This document shows, piece after piece, positions 44,512 to 53,597 of a stretch of DNA of 64,000 bases. The translations under genes were made by a program, and so were the position numbers. Source of the DNA: Microbacteriaceae bacterium VKM Ac-2855 (lineage in GTDB: Bacteria > Actinomycetota > Actinomycetes > Actinomycetales > Microbacteriaceae); assembly GCA_013204985.1 (NCBI GenBank), contig JABMLG010000001.1, positions 678,574 to 742,573 of the forward strand, read 5' to 3'. The first letter of the stretch is position 1; every line of letters starts with the position of its first letter. The notes under the pieces are model-generated. The model saw only the letters and a program-made list of their open reading frames with translations, was not told the origin of the DNA and made no database searches.

Positions 44512-46075
44512 TCACTGCACATTCACCGCTCCCACCGGTTTCTCGTCGAATCGCCGTTGAGCGCTCCGGTACCGGATCTCGATGTCGACGTCGAAGGTGG
44601 TGGCGGATCCGGTTCGGTCGCGGGGGTTCGTGGTCGTCTTCGCGTGATGCCGGCGATGGTGGGCGTTGGTTGCCCATGCGTCGGGGTGTCTGTCGGGGGT
44701 CGATGTGGGGTGGTGCGATGAGGTGCGGCCGGAGGCCTTCGGCGGTGGGCAGCATGTGGATGCGCCAGCCGGTTTTTCCGTGGATGACATGGTGGTGGAA
44801 GCTGCAGAGCAGAATTCCGTTGTCGACGGATGTCTGACCGCCTCGGCTCCACCAGGTGACGTGGTGGGCTTCGGTCCAGGCGGGTGGGGCGGTGCAACCC
44901 TGCCAGGCGCAGCCGCCGCCGCGGGCGGCGAGGAGGCGTTTCTGTTTCATGGTGAAGTCGCGGGCAGGTCGTCCGAGCGCGTCGGTCTGCGCGCGGCTGC
45001 CGGTGATCGCGATGCGGACCTCGCCGAAGCAGCGCAGCCGCCGCACCGTCGCTGCCGGGACGGGCTCCTCGACGTGGTCGAGGTAGGCGGGCCCGGTCGC
45101 GGTTTCGTCGGTGAGGTCGTCGGCGTGGATGTAGGCGGTGATCTGCGGGGTCGCTCCGACGGGGGATTCGGAGGCGCCGCCGGCGACGATCAACGACACT
45201 GCGGCGTCCGCGGTCTTCTGCCCGCTCGTGCCCACGTCTGTAAAGATCGCGCCGTCATCCACGTGACCGTTCTCGGCGGCGTCGCAGTCCGCATCCGTGA
45301 ACCGCGGCTTGCGGGGGCTGGTGTGCGGCGAGAGCGACGCTTTCACCGCCGCCGCCTGTTCCGTGGTCAACGTGAGCACGAGCGTCTCGAGTCCGTTCTT
45401 CCCGCGCCGCCAGATGCCGTTGCGCTTCTCGAACGCCTCCTCCTCCGTGGGCTCGAGCCCGTCGGGGTCCAGTCGTGCCTTCCACGCGAGGGCCTGGATC
45501 TTGACCAGGTCGGCGGCGATCCCGATCCCGGTCAATCCACCGGAGGTCGCTGCTTCACCGTCGGGGTCGGTCGCCGCGGCGAGGATCGATTCTTCGGCGA
45601 TCGCGAGCTCATCCGGGTGGATGCGCGCAGCCGACGGCCCGAGGGTGGTGAGGAGGGCGTCGGCCGCATCCGGATGCAGACGCCCGTCACGCACCGCCTG
45701 CCCGACAGCGGGGAACACGGCGGGCACCTCCTGGCCCAGCATCCCGACACCGGCGAACACGCCCTGCGCGAGCCGGATGCGCCGCCCGGCGGTCGCTTCT
45801 GAGCATCCGGTGAGCATCGCGATCACAGCTTTGCCGGTGCGTTGCCCGTGCGTGCTCGCGAGTGAGTCCATCCCCCGCTCCCGCCCCGATGCGCCTTCGA
45901 TGACACCGGCGGCCGCGACGGCACTCCCGCTGACGGCTCGCTCGAGTTCTCCGAGCGCGACGCATGCTGCGACGAGTTCGGTTTCGGGCATCCGTGCCCA
46001 GTCGACCCCGGTCAGTTCGGCGCGCACGGTCGCGGCGAGGGCTGCGATCCGTGTGCCGGGCGTCGATGTGGTCAT
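44512..46075 (-). CDS. DUF222/HNH endonuclease domain protein, probable 3' frameshift
   Basis: DUF222 proteins with a C-terminal HNH nuclease occur in many variable copies in actinobacteria. The DUF222 part covers about residues 10-340. The HNH motif (EAHHVTWWSRGG, VDNGILLCSFHHHVIHG) lies near 385-420 with a Cys pair before it (CAWQGC). After about 44740 the frame has poor third-position GC and stays open for 1.4 kb across the kinase gene. A frame one base away has strong GC3 and ends at 44512 (tail RYRSAQRRFDEKPVGAVNVQ). I infer a one-base frameshift between about 44650 and 44760. ATG 46075 has CATAGT 6 nt upstream, another leaderless-type start. Confidence 0.72.
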
Positions 46076-46081
46076 GACCCC

Positions 46082-46087
46082 ACTATG
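46082..46087 (-). promoter_or_regulatory. Predicted -10 element of the DUF222/HNH gene (leaderless)
   Basis: CATAGT on the minus strand, 6 nt before ATG 46075. GGGGTC lies between; it is too close to act as a ribosome binding site. Confidence 0.35.
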
Positions 46088-46151
46088 GGTCACACCACCG
46101 ACATTCAGTGCGGACCGGCGAAGCCCACCGACCACCGGCGCCCCCGCCAAC

Positions 46152-46191
46152 GATGAACGCCGTCGCACCCGGAGGTGCGACGGCGTTCATC
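46152..46191 (-). terminator. Terminator after DAHP synthase gene
   Basis: A perfect 18-bp stem (46152-46169 with 46174-46191) and a CGGA loop begin 9 bp after the stop of the DAHP synthase gene. No T run follows, but the stem is very stable. Confidence 0.85.
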
Positions 46192-46200
46192 AACAGCGAC

Positions 46201-47574
46201 TCACCGGCCGCCGAGCTCCTCCGCCACGAGGAAGGCGAGCTCGAGCGACTGCATGTGGTTGAGACGCGGGTCGCACAACGATTCGTAGCGCGTGGCCAGC
46301 GTCGCCTCGTCGATCTGCTCGGAACCGCCCAGGCACTCCGTCACGTCGTCGCCCGTGAGCTCGACGTGGATGCCACCCGGGTAGGTGCCGACGGCGCGGT
46401 GCGCCTCGAAGAAGCCCTTCACCTCGTCCACGACATCGTCGAACCGTCGGGTCTTGTAACCGGTCGGCGTTGTGAGGCCGTTGCCGTGCATCGGGTCGGT
46501 GACCCAGAGCGGCAGGGCATCGCTGTTCTTCACGACCTCGAGCAGCGGCGGCAGCGCGTCGCGGATCTTGCCGGCGCCCATCCGCGTGATGAAGGTCAGG
46601 CGACCGGGCTCGCGGTCGGGATCGAGCTTGTCGATCAACTGCAGCACGGTCTCGGGCGAGGTGCTCGGGCCGAGCTTGACGCCGATCGGGTTGCGGACCC
46701 GCGACAGGAAGTCGACGTGCGCACCGTCGAGTTCACGCGTACGCTCACCGATCCAGATGAAGTGGCTGGAGGTGTTGTACGGCGTGCCGGTGCGCGAGTC
46801 GATGCGCGTCATCGGCCGTTCGTAGTCCATCAGCAGGCCCTCGTGGCCGGTGTAGAACTCGGTGCGCTTGAGGTCGTCGAAGTCGGCACCGCAGGCGATC
46901 ATGAACTTGACCGCGCGATCGATCTCCCTCGCCATCTGCTCGTAGCGCTGGTTCTGCGGGTTCTCGGTGAAGCCCTTGTTCCAGTAGTGCACGAGCCGCA
47001 GGTCGGCGTACCCGCCCTGCGTGAAGGCACGGATGAGGTTGAGGGTCGAAGCCGCCGTGTGGTACCCCTGCACGATGCGCTGCGGGTCCGCCGTGCGGGA
47101 CTCCGGCGTGAAGTCGTAGCCGTTGACGATGTCGCCGCGGTAGGCGGGAAGCGTCACGTCGCCGCGCGTCTCGAGGTCGCTCGAACGCGGCTTGGCGAAC
47201 TGGCCGGCCATGCGCCCCATCTTGATGACGGGCATGGACGCGCCGTACGTGAGCACAACGGCCATCTGCAGAACCGTCTTCACCCGATCGCGGATCTGCT
47301 GGGCCGTCGCACCGGCGAAGGTCTCGGCGCAATCGCCGCCCTGCAGCAGGAACGCCTCACCGCGAGCAGCGGCCCCGAGACGCTCACGCAACTGGTCGAC
47401 CTCGCCCGCGAAGACCAGGGGCGGGAAAGCGGCGACCTGAGCTGACGCGGCGCGGACGGCATCCGCATCCGGCCACTGGGGCTGCTGCTTGATCTCGAGC
47501 TCGCGCCAATAGTCCAGGCCTGCGACCACGGAGGGGGCGGCGAGGACGTACGGTTCGTTCGGATCGATTACCAC
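46201..47574 (-). CDS. aroG: 3-deoxy-7-phosphoheptulonate synthase, class II
   Basis: Condenses PEP and erythrose 4-phosphate to DAHP, the first step of the shikimate pathway. The 457-aa length and sequence match class II (plant-type) enzymes such as the M. tuberculosis protein. Segments include LLQGGDCAETF with the metal cysteine (Cys82), KMGRMAGQFAKPRS, WIGERTRELDGAHVDF, VGIKLGPSTSPE-like and WVTDPMHGNG. The open frame extends 20 codons upstream; GTG 47574 follows AGGA at suitable spacing. Class II enzymes are commonly feedback controlled by aromatic amino acids. It may be read together with the acyltransferase and glucokinase genes upstream. Confidence 0.95.
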   Translation of the reverse strand: MVIDPNEPYVLAAPSVVAGLDYWRELEIKQQPQWPDADAVRAASAQVAAFPPLVFAGEVDQLRERLGAAARGEAFLLQGGDCAETFAGATAQQIRDRVKTVLQMAVVLTYGASMPVIKMGRMAGQFAKPRSSDLETRGDVTLPAYRGDIVNGYDFTPESRTADPQRIVQGYHTAASTLNLIRAFTQGGYADLRLVHYWNKGFTENPQNQRYEQMAREIDRAVKFMIACGADFDDLKRTEFYTGHEGLLMDYERPMTRIDSRTGTPYNTSSHFIWIGERTRELDGAHVDFLSRVRNPIGVKLGPSTSPETVLQLIDKLDPDREPGRLTFITRMGAGKIRDALPPLLEVVKNSDALPLWVTDPMHGNGLTTPTGYKTRRFDDVVDEVKGFFEAHRAVGTYPGGIHVELTGDDVTECLGGSEQIDEATLATRYESLCDPRLNHMQSLELAFLVAEELGGR

Positions 47575-47709
47575 GAGGTTTTTCCTGGTTCTGGTGGGTG
47601 GGTACACACGCCAGTCGGCGGTGCGTGAACGCACCGGAATGGATCCGGCACGGACTGTCGAGCTTATCGCGAAAGAAGAGGCTCGGATCGGTGGCCCGAC
47701 GAGCGACCC

Positions 47710-48399
47710 TCAGCGGATGAGCGCGGCGCGCTTCTCCTTGACCGACGTCGCGTAGACGTCCTGATACTCCTGACCGCTCAGCCGGAGCAGCTCGTACATG
47801 ATCTCGTCGGTGATCGAACGCAGGATGAACCGGTCGCCTTCCATACCCTCGAAGCGAGCGAAGTCGAGCGGCTCGCCGAAGACGACACCGATTCGGCCGA
47901 GTCGAGGCAGCCGGCGACCGATCGGCATGATGGTCGCGGTGTCGATCATGGCGACCGGGATCACCGGGACCCCCGCCTCGAGCACCATCCGCGCGACACC
48001 GGTGCGTCCGCGATACATCTTACCGTCGGGACTGCGCGTGCCCTCGGGATAGATACCGAGCACCTCACCCCGAGCGAGGACCCGCAGACCCGTGTTCAGC
48101 GAAGCTTCCGAGGCCTTGCCGCCGGATCGGTCGATGGGGAGCATGCCCGCCGCGTTGAAGAACAGGCGGGTGGCCCAGCCCTTCAGACCCTTGCCGGTGA
48201 AGTAGTCGCTCTTCGCCAGGAAGACCATCGGCCGGTCGATCACGAGCGGCAGGAAGATCGAATCGATGAACGACAGGTGATTGCTCGCCAGGATCACACC
48301 ACCCGTGTCGGGCAGCCGCTCCGCACCCACGGACCAGGGCCGGAAGATGGTCTTCAGGATCGGGCCCATGATGATGTGCTTCATCAGCCAGTAGAACAT
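47710..48399 (-). CDS. 1-acyl-sn-glycerol-3-phosphate acyltransferase (PlsC family)
   Basis: Membrane-associated acyltransferase of phospholipid synthesis. The 229-aa protein has the HX4D catalytic motif in SNHLSFID (His41, Asp46). The phosphate-binding EGTRSPDG follows, with VPVIPVAMIDT further on. The N-terminus is amphipathic with a hydrophobic patch but no long helix. ATG 48399 follows GGAGGAG; the open frame upstream is an artefact. It lies 63 bp after the glucokinase gene on the same strand. Acyl specificity cannot be inferred. Confidence 0.92.
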   Translation of the reverse strand: MFYWLMKHIIMGPILKTIFRPWSVGAERLPDTGGVILASNHLSFIDSIFLPLVIDRPMVFLAKSDYFTGKGLKGWATRLFFNAAGMLPIDRSGGKASEASLNTGLRVLARGEVLGIYPEGTRSPDGKMYRGRTGVARMVLEAGVPVIPVAMIDTATIMPIGRRLPRLGRIGVVFGEPLDFARFEGMEGDRFILRSITDEIMYELLRLSGQEYQDVYATSVKEKRAALIR

Positions 48400-48462
48400 C
48401 GGTGGTCTCCTCCGCCGGCGCCCCACGGGCTCCGGCGCACTCAGCTTAGGCTGTCCGGCTCG

Positions 48463-49419
48463 CTACAGCTGGGCGGCGTGCAGGCGCGCCAGGTCGGCGG
48501 CGCCGACGACTCCGGCATCGTTCACGAGCTCTGCGATACGGAACTCGGGCTCGGGGTGGTATCCGCGCGCCGGCAGATTATCGAGGAAGGCCTGACGGAT
48601 CGGGTCGAGCAGGAGATCGCCCGCCTGTGCCACTCCTCCACCGATCACGAACATCTGAGGATCGAGCACGGCACCAAGGCTCGCGGCGGCCTCACCCAAC
48701 CAGTGGCCGAGCTGACGCAGGGCCGCGATCGCACCCGGGTCGCCCGCCATGATCAGTGCGCTGATCGCCGGGCCGTCCAGCGTTCCGTTCTTCTCTCGAG
48801 CGTCGGCGAGCGCCTGGCCGATTCCGCCGGCGTCGGCGAACTCGTTCGCGAAGCGCTGCAGCGCACGACCCGAGCCGTACTGCTCGATGCAGCCGCGGGC
48901 GCCGCAGCCGCAGGGCAGTCCACCCGGGACGACGCGCATGTGGCCGATCTCGGCGGCGGCACCGAAACCACCGCGCAGCAGAGTGTCGTTGATGACGATC
49001 GCGCCGCCGACACCCGTGCCGATGGTCAGGATGACCATGTCCGACACGAGGCGTCCGGCCCCGTAGCGGAACTCCGCCCAACCGGCCGCGTTGGCGTCGT
49101 TCTCGATGATGATCGGCAGATCGATCCGAGCGGCGAGTTTCTCGCGGAACGGCTCGTTGCGCCAGTTGATGTTCGGCGCGTAGTAGACGACCGATTGCGA
49201 TGCGTCGATGAATCCGGCTGCCGCGACGCCGACCGCCGCGACCTCCGCTGCGCCGAGGCCCTCCCGGAGCCGGGCGACCATCTCGACCACGATGTCGACG
49301 ATCATCTCCGGGTGACCGGCGGGGGTCGGCTGTCGGTCCTCGCGGAGGATCCCGCCGAACTCATCGACCAGAGCTCCTGCGATCTTCGTGCCGCCGATGT
49401 CGATTCCGATCGCGTGCAC
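48463..49419 (-). CDS. ROK family glucokinase
   Basis: Phosphorylates glucose at C6 for glycolysis and the pentose phosphate pathway. The 318-aa protein begins with the ATP phosphate-binding loop AIGIDIGGTKIAGAL. The sugar-binding ENDANAAGWAEFRYG carries the catalytic aspartate, and the ROK zinc signature CGCGARGCIEQYGSG is complete with three Cys. No N-terminal HTH is present, so it is an enzyme rather than a ROK repressor. GTG 49419 follows GGAAGG. The frame stays open for nearly 2 kb upstream across fadD, which is a high-GC artefact. Confidence 0.93.
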   Translation of the reverse strand: MHAIGIDIGGTKIAGALVDEFGGILREDRQPTPAGHPEMIVDIVVEMVARLREGLGAAEVAAVGVAAAGFIDASQSVVYYAPNINWRNEPFREKLAARIDLPIIIENDANAAGWAEFRYGAGRLVSDMVILTIGTGVGGAIVINDTLLRGGFGAAAEIGHMRVVPGGLPCGCGARGCIEQYGSGRALQRFANEFADAGGIGQALADAREKNGTLDGPAISALIMAGDPGAIAALRQLGHWLGEAAASLGAVLDPQMFVIGGGVAQAGDLLLDPIRQAFLDNLPARGYHPEPEFRIAELVNDAGVVGAADLARLHAAQL

Positions 49420-49559
49420 GCGTATCGCCTTCCTGCCGGTGAGCGGTCGCCGGGGAGAGATTGGCGACCACATAGAGTGTAGTAATCGGACAGGACCCCC
49501 GCCATCCGAGCCGAACTCACCATCCGCCGTGCACCTGTCACCAGTCGTCCCTGAGAGGA

Positions 49560-49589
49560 TGAACAGGTACAGCCATGCGCGGATAGAAT
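49560..49589 (+). promoter_or_regulatory. Predicted fadD promoter
   Basis: TGAACA (49560-49565) and TAGAAT (49584-49589), 18 bp apart. The transcript would start near 49596 and carry a short leader with the GAAGGAG ribosome site before GTG 49624. Confidence 0.45.
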
Positions 49590-49623
49590 CGTCTCGTCCC
49601 GACGTGGTACCGAAGGAGTTGCC

Positions 49624-51453
49624 GTGGAACAGTTCGATGCGCCCGCCCTCGTGGCGGCGGATCCGGAAGCGAACACCGCCGATCTGCTGATCGAGCGTGT
49701 GCGCCAGACCCCGGATCAGGCTCTTTTCGCCCTTCCCGTCGGTGACGCCTGGCGAGACGTTTCGGCACGCGAGTTCCTCGCTCAGGTGACCGCGCTCGCC
49801 AAGGGCTTCGTCGCAGCCGGTATCGAGCCCGGTGAACGCATCGGCTTGATGTGCAAGACCCGATACGAGTGGAGTCTGATCGACTTCGCAGCATGGTTCG
49901 CCGGAGCGATCCTGGTGCCCGTGTACGAGACGTCCTCGCCGAGTCAGGTCCAGTGGAATCTGACGGATTCGGGCGCGCACGCGATCATCGTCGAGACCGC
50001 CGATCACTTCGCTCGATTCGACGAGGTGCACCCGGAGTTGCCCGACGTGCGAGCGGTGTGGCAGATCGAACTGGGCGACCTCGACAAGCTCGCGGAGTCG
50101 GGCGTCGATGTTGCGGATGCAGAGATCGAACGGCGCCGCTCCCTCGCGGTCGGCTCCGACATCGCCACCATCATCTACACCTCCGGTTCGACGGGTCGCC
50201 CCAAGGGCTGCATCATCACGCACTCGAATTTCGTCGAGCTCAGTCGCAACTCGGCCGTCGCTCTCACCGAACTGATCCACCAGCCGAACGCCTCGACACT
50301 CCTCTTCATCACGACCGCGCACGTGTTCGCGCGGTTCATCGCGATCCTGTGCGTACACGGCGGCGTGAAGGTCGGGCACCAGGCCGACACGAAGCAACTG
50401 CTGCCCTCGCTCGGTTCGTTCAAACCCACCTTCCTCCTCGCGGTGCCCCGCGTCTTCGAAAAGGTCTACAACTCGGCCGAGCAGAAGGCGGAGGCGGGGG
50501 GCAAGGGCAAGATCTTCCGTCGGGCAGCCGCGGTCGCCGTCGAGCACTCCACGATCCTCGAGCGCGGCGAGAAGGTGCCGTTCGCGCTCAAGCTGCAGTT
50601 CGCGCTCTTCGATCGGCTGGTCTACTCCAAGCTGCGCGAAGCGATGGGCGGCAACGTGCGCTTCGCCGTATCCGGCTCCGCCCCGCTCGGCGACCGGCTC
50701 GGTCACTTCTTCCACAGCCTCGGCATCAAGATCCTCGAGGGGTACGGCCTGACGGAGACGACCGCGCCCACCAGTGTGAACCGCACGGAGAAGTTCAAGA
50801 TCGGCACGGTCGGTCCTGCGATGCCGGGTGTCTCGATCCGACTCGCCGACGACGGCGAGATCGAGGTCAAGGGCATCAACGTCTTCGGCGGCTACTGGAA
50901 CAACCCCGAAGAGACGGCGTCGGTGTTCGACGGCGACTGGTTCAAGACCGGCGACATCGGCGTGCTCGACGAGGACGGCTACCTCAAGGTGACCGGACGC
51001 AAGAAGGAGATCATCGTCACCGCGGCGGGCAAGAACGTGGCACCGGCTGTCCTCGAGGATCCGATCCGAGCGAATCCGCTCGTCGGTCAGGTGGTGGTCG
51101 TCGGCGATCGCAAGCCGTTCATCTCGGCGCTGATCACGCTCGACCCCGAAATGCTGCCGACCTGGCTGGGTAACAACGGTCAGAACAAGGACATGTCCCT
51201 CGACGACGCGGCACTGAATCCTGCGGTCCTGGCCGAGATCCAGCGCGCGGTCGACGAAGCGAACTCCCGGGTGTCGCGCGCGGAGTCCATCCGAAAGTTC
51301 ATCGTGCTGCCGACGGAATTCACCGAGGCGAGCGGGCACCTGACCCCGAAGATGAGCATCAAACGCAACGTGATCCTGAAGGACTTCGGCGGCGTGATCG
51401 AGAACCTCTACTCGGCCGCCCCCGCCACCCAGGGCTTCTCCCTCGCCGGCTGA
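49624..51453 (+). CDS. fadD: Long-chain fatty acyl-CoA synthetase (AMP-forming)
   Basis: Activates fatty acids to acyl-CoA via an acyl-adenylate. The 609-aa protein has the ATP/AMP motif YTSGSTGRPKGC (about 183-194), the second motif GYGLTETTAPTSVN and the hinge/adenylate segment WFKTGDIGVLDEDGYLKVTGRKKEIIV. It resembles the FadD15 branch (FACL5/long-chain type) in length and in the long linker with heptad-like residues before the GSAPL segment. GTG 49624 follows a clear GAAGGAG. It is divergent from the glucokinase gene, 204 bp apart, and has no same-strand partner. Confidence 0.92.
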   Translation: MEQFDAPALVAADPEANTADLLIERVRQTPDQALFALPVGDAWRDVSAREFLAQVTALAKGFVAAGIEPGERIGLMCKTRYEWSLIDFAAWFAGAILVPVYETSSPSQVQWNLTDSGAHAIIVETADHFARFDEVHPELPDVRAVWQIELGDLDKLAESGVDVADAEIERRRSLAVGSDIATIIYTSGSTGRPKGCIITHSNFVELSRNSAVALTELIHQPNASTLLFITTAHVFARFIAILCVHGGVKVGHQADTKQLLPSLGSFKPTFLLAVPRVFEKVYNSAEQKAEAGGKGKIFRRAAAVAVEHSTILERGEKVPFALKLQFALFDRLVYSKLREAMGGNVRFAVSGSAPLGDRLGHFFHSLGIKILEGYGLTETTAPTSVNRTEKFKIGTVGPAMPGVSIRLADDGEIEVKGINVFGGYWNNPEETASVFDGDWFKTGDIGVLDEDGYLKVTGRKKEIIVTAAGKNVAPAVLEDPIRANPLVGQVVVVGDRKPFISALITLDPEMLPTWLGNNGQNKDMSLDDAALNPAVLAEIQRAVDEANSRVSRAESIRKFIVLPTEFTEASGHLTPKMSIKRNVILKDFGGVIENLYSAAPATQGFSLAG

Positions 51454-51556
51454 GACCCCGTGCCGCCAGGAGTGAGCGCGTGGTCTCGGGCTGAGGTGAC
51501 TGCGACATCACAACGAGGCGCTCCGCCTCAGCCCCGGGATCCGCACGCGTAACCGG

Positions 51557-51578
51557 CGATTCGCGTTGCAGCGAATCG
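51557..51578. terminator. Short hairpin in the fadD/def intergenic region
   Basis: An 8-bp stem (51557-51564 with 51571-51578) with a 6-nt loop lies about 100 bp after fadD, in a 219-bp convergent gap. Nested inverted repeats of 6-9 bp are also present at about 51495-51537. One of these may end transcription; none has a T run. Confidence 0.35.
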
Positions 51579-51672
51579 TGGTACGCAAACGCAACCGGCT
51601 CTGCAGGACCCCACCACCGCGATCGCCGACCGCCGCTGATCGACGAGGCACGAGGAGACCAGCAGAACGAAC

Positions 51673-52164
51673 TCAGAACCAGGAGGACTCCCGCACGGCC
51701 TTCATGGCCGCGCGGCGGTCCTCCTTGGACAAGCGATCGAGGTACAGCGTCCCGTCGAGGTGGTCGCATTCGTGCTGCAGCGCCTGCGCCATCAGGCCGT
51801 CGCCTTCGAGAACCACGTCATTGCCGTCGAGATCGGTTCCGCGCACCTTCGCGTGCGGGTAGCGGATGGCGGGGTACCAGAGCCCGGGCACAGACAGGCA
51901 CCCTTCGTCGACCGGCTGCGGCTCCCCCGATAGTTCGATGATCTCGGGATTCAACACGTAGCCGATGACGCCGTCGACGTTGTAACTGAAGGCGCGGAGG
52001 TTCACGCCGATCTGAGGGGCTGCGACACCGGCGCGGCCGGCCGGCTTGACGCTGTCCACGAGGTCGTCGACGAGACCGCGGATACGGTCGTCCACGGCAC
52101 CGATCGGCGTGGAGACCGTCTTCAGCACGGGGTCTCCGAAGATGCGGATCTGGCGTTCGGTCAT
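51673..52164 (-). CDS. def: Peptide deformylase
   Basis: Metalloenzyme that removes the N-formyl group from nascent proteins. The 163-aa protein has the three signatures GVAAPQIG (46-53), EGCLSVPG with metal-binding Cys89, and QHECDHLDG with the two histidine ligands and catalytic glutamate (131-135). The open frame upstream runs antisense-like through the reductase; ATG 52164 overlaps the mycothione reductase stop as ATGA. Likely translationally coupled to that gene. Confidence 0.96.
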   Translation of the reverse strand: MTERQIRIFGDPVLKTVSTPIGAVDDRIRGLVDDLVDSVKPAGRAGVAAPQIGVNLRAFSYNVDGVIGYVLNPEIIELSGEPQPVDEGCLSVPGLWYPAIRYPHAKVRGTDLDGNDVVLEGDGLMAQALQHECDHLDGTLYLDRLSKEDRRAAMKAVRESSWF

Positions 52165-53597
52165 TCGCGTTTCTCCTTCAGGGCGTCCTCCGCCTTCAGG
52201 AGGGCGTTCTCGATGACTTCGCTCGCGGCCGGGTGGGGCCAGTACTGGCCGCGGGCGAGTCCGTGGACGGTCTGTCCGAAACTCGCCGCCTGCACGAGCG
52301 GCTGAATGAGGATACTCGCTTCGGGGCCGAGGATGTGGGCACCGAGCAGGGCTCCGTCTCGGGCGACGACGAGCGTGCAGACGCTCGTGGTGTCCTCCAG
52401 AGCCCAACCGAAGGCTGTGGTGCGGAACTCCTGCGTCACGGCCACGACGTCGAGCTCCTCGGCGCGGGCCTGCGCCTCGGTGAGCCCGAAGTGGGCGATC
52501 TGCGGATGCGCGAAGACGGCCGCCGGAACCGGACCGAGGGTGTTCGCCTCGAGCTCCTCCGGATGCGCGAGGTTGTGCGCGACGATCCGGGCCTCGTGGT
52601 TCGCGGTGTGCTTGAGCTCGTGCGCCGATGAGACGTCGCCGAGGCCGAATAGCCCGTCGACGGGAACGCCGCCCGAGAGCACACGCTGGAACTCGTCGAC
52701 GACGAGTCGCCCATCCGGATGCAGATCGAGACCGACCGCGGTGGCGGCGATCGTATCCGTGTTCGCGCTGCGACCGAGCGCGACGAGCACAGCGTCGGCC
52801 GCGACGACCGATGCGTCGTCGAGGGTGACCTCGAGCCCCGAGGCGGTCCGCTCGATACCGTCCACCTCGCATCCCAACCGCACATCCCACTTCTCGGAGG
52901 CGATTGCGGTGAAGCGCCGGGCGATGTCCTCGTCGAGGCTGCGGAGCAATCGATCGCCCCGAGCGATCACGGTGACCGTGGAGCCGAAAGCGGCGAAGAC
53001 GTGCGCGAACTCGACGGCGACCGCTCCCCCGCCCAGGATCACCAGGCGTTCCGGGCGATCGGCGATCCGCATGATCGAGTCCGAGTCGTGAATCGCGGGG
53101 TCCGGCGCATACGCCGCCAACAGCGGATTCGGCCGCGAACCGGCGGCGATGACCACCCGCGGCGCGACGATCGTGACGCCACTGGCGCTCTCGAGCCGGT
53201 GCAGGCCGTCCTCTGCGACGGCTGCGAACCCGAAGCTCTCGCGGTAGACCGTGACGTTCGGCGACTTCTGATCCCGATAACGGAATCCCGCCGCGCTGAT
53301 CTTGTCGGTCTTCGCGAACACCCGGTCGCGGACGGTCGCCCAGTCGGGCCCGGGCACGGAAGCTTCAACGCCGATGGGGCCGCCTTCGCGGACGTCGGTG
53401 ACCACATCGGCCACATGCACGAACATCTTCGTCGGGATGCAGCCTGCGTTGAGGCAGGTGCCGCCGAACCACTCGCCGGCATCGATGAGCGCGACGTCGA
53501 GGTCGGCGAACTCCGGACCGATGACGGAGTTGCCCGACCCCGCTCCGATGACGATGAGGTCGTGATGACGGATGGGGTCGGTCTTCTCAAGCACCAC
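52161..53597 (-). CDS. mtr: Mycothione reductase
   Basis: FAD/NADPH disulfide reductase that regenerates mycothiol, the actinobacterial low-molecular-weight thiol. The 478-aa protein has the FAD motif [15 protein letters not shown] and the redox-active disulfide [14 protein letters not shown] (Cys48, Cys53). An NADPH-binding [17 protein letters not shown] and a C-terminal dimer domain are present; the usual HPT of glutathione-type reductases reads YWPHPAASE here. The GNS-PEF wording after the FAD loop is typical of Mtr rather than lipoamide dehydrogenase. Two tandem GTGs (53597, 53594) overlap the ATPase stop. It is followed by def. Confidence 0.92.
   Translation of the reverse strand: MVLEKTDPIRHHDLIVIGAGSGNSVIGPEFADLDVALIDAGEWFGGTCLNAGCIPTKMFVHVADVVTDVREGGPIGVEASVPGPDWATVRDRVFAKTDKISAAGFRYRDQKSPNVTVYRESFGFAAVAEDGLHRLESASGVTIVAPRVVIAAGSRPNPLLAAYAPDPAIHDSDSIMRIADRPERLVILGGGAVAVEFAHVFAAFGSTVTVIARGDRLLRSLDEDIARRFTAIASEKWDVRLGCEVDGIERTASGLEVTLDDASVVAADAVLVALGRSANTDTIAATAVGLDLHPDGRLVVDEFQRVLSGGVPVDGLFGLGDVSSAHELKHTANHEARIVAHNLAHPEELEANTLGPVPAAVFAHPQIAHFGLTEAQARAEELDVVAVTQEFRTTAFGWALEDTTSVCTLVVARDGALLGAHILGPEASILIQPLVQAASFGQTVHGLARGQYWPHPAASEVIENALLKAEDALKEKRE

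Noticed and set aside
47575-47700. Possible aromatic amino-acid attenuator before aroG
   Set aside because: There is a small 8-bp hairpin (47619-47636) and a single Trp codon in the open frame, but no convincing leader peptide or alternative terminator structure.
49420-51339. Minus-strand open frame of about 1.9 kb upstream of glucokinase
   Set aside because: Antisense to fadD; Arg/Asp/Val-rich shadow translation typical of high-GC DNA.
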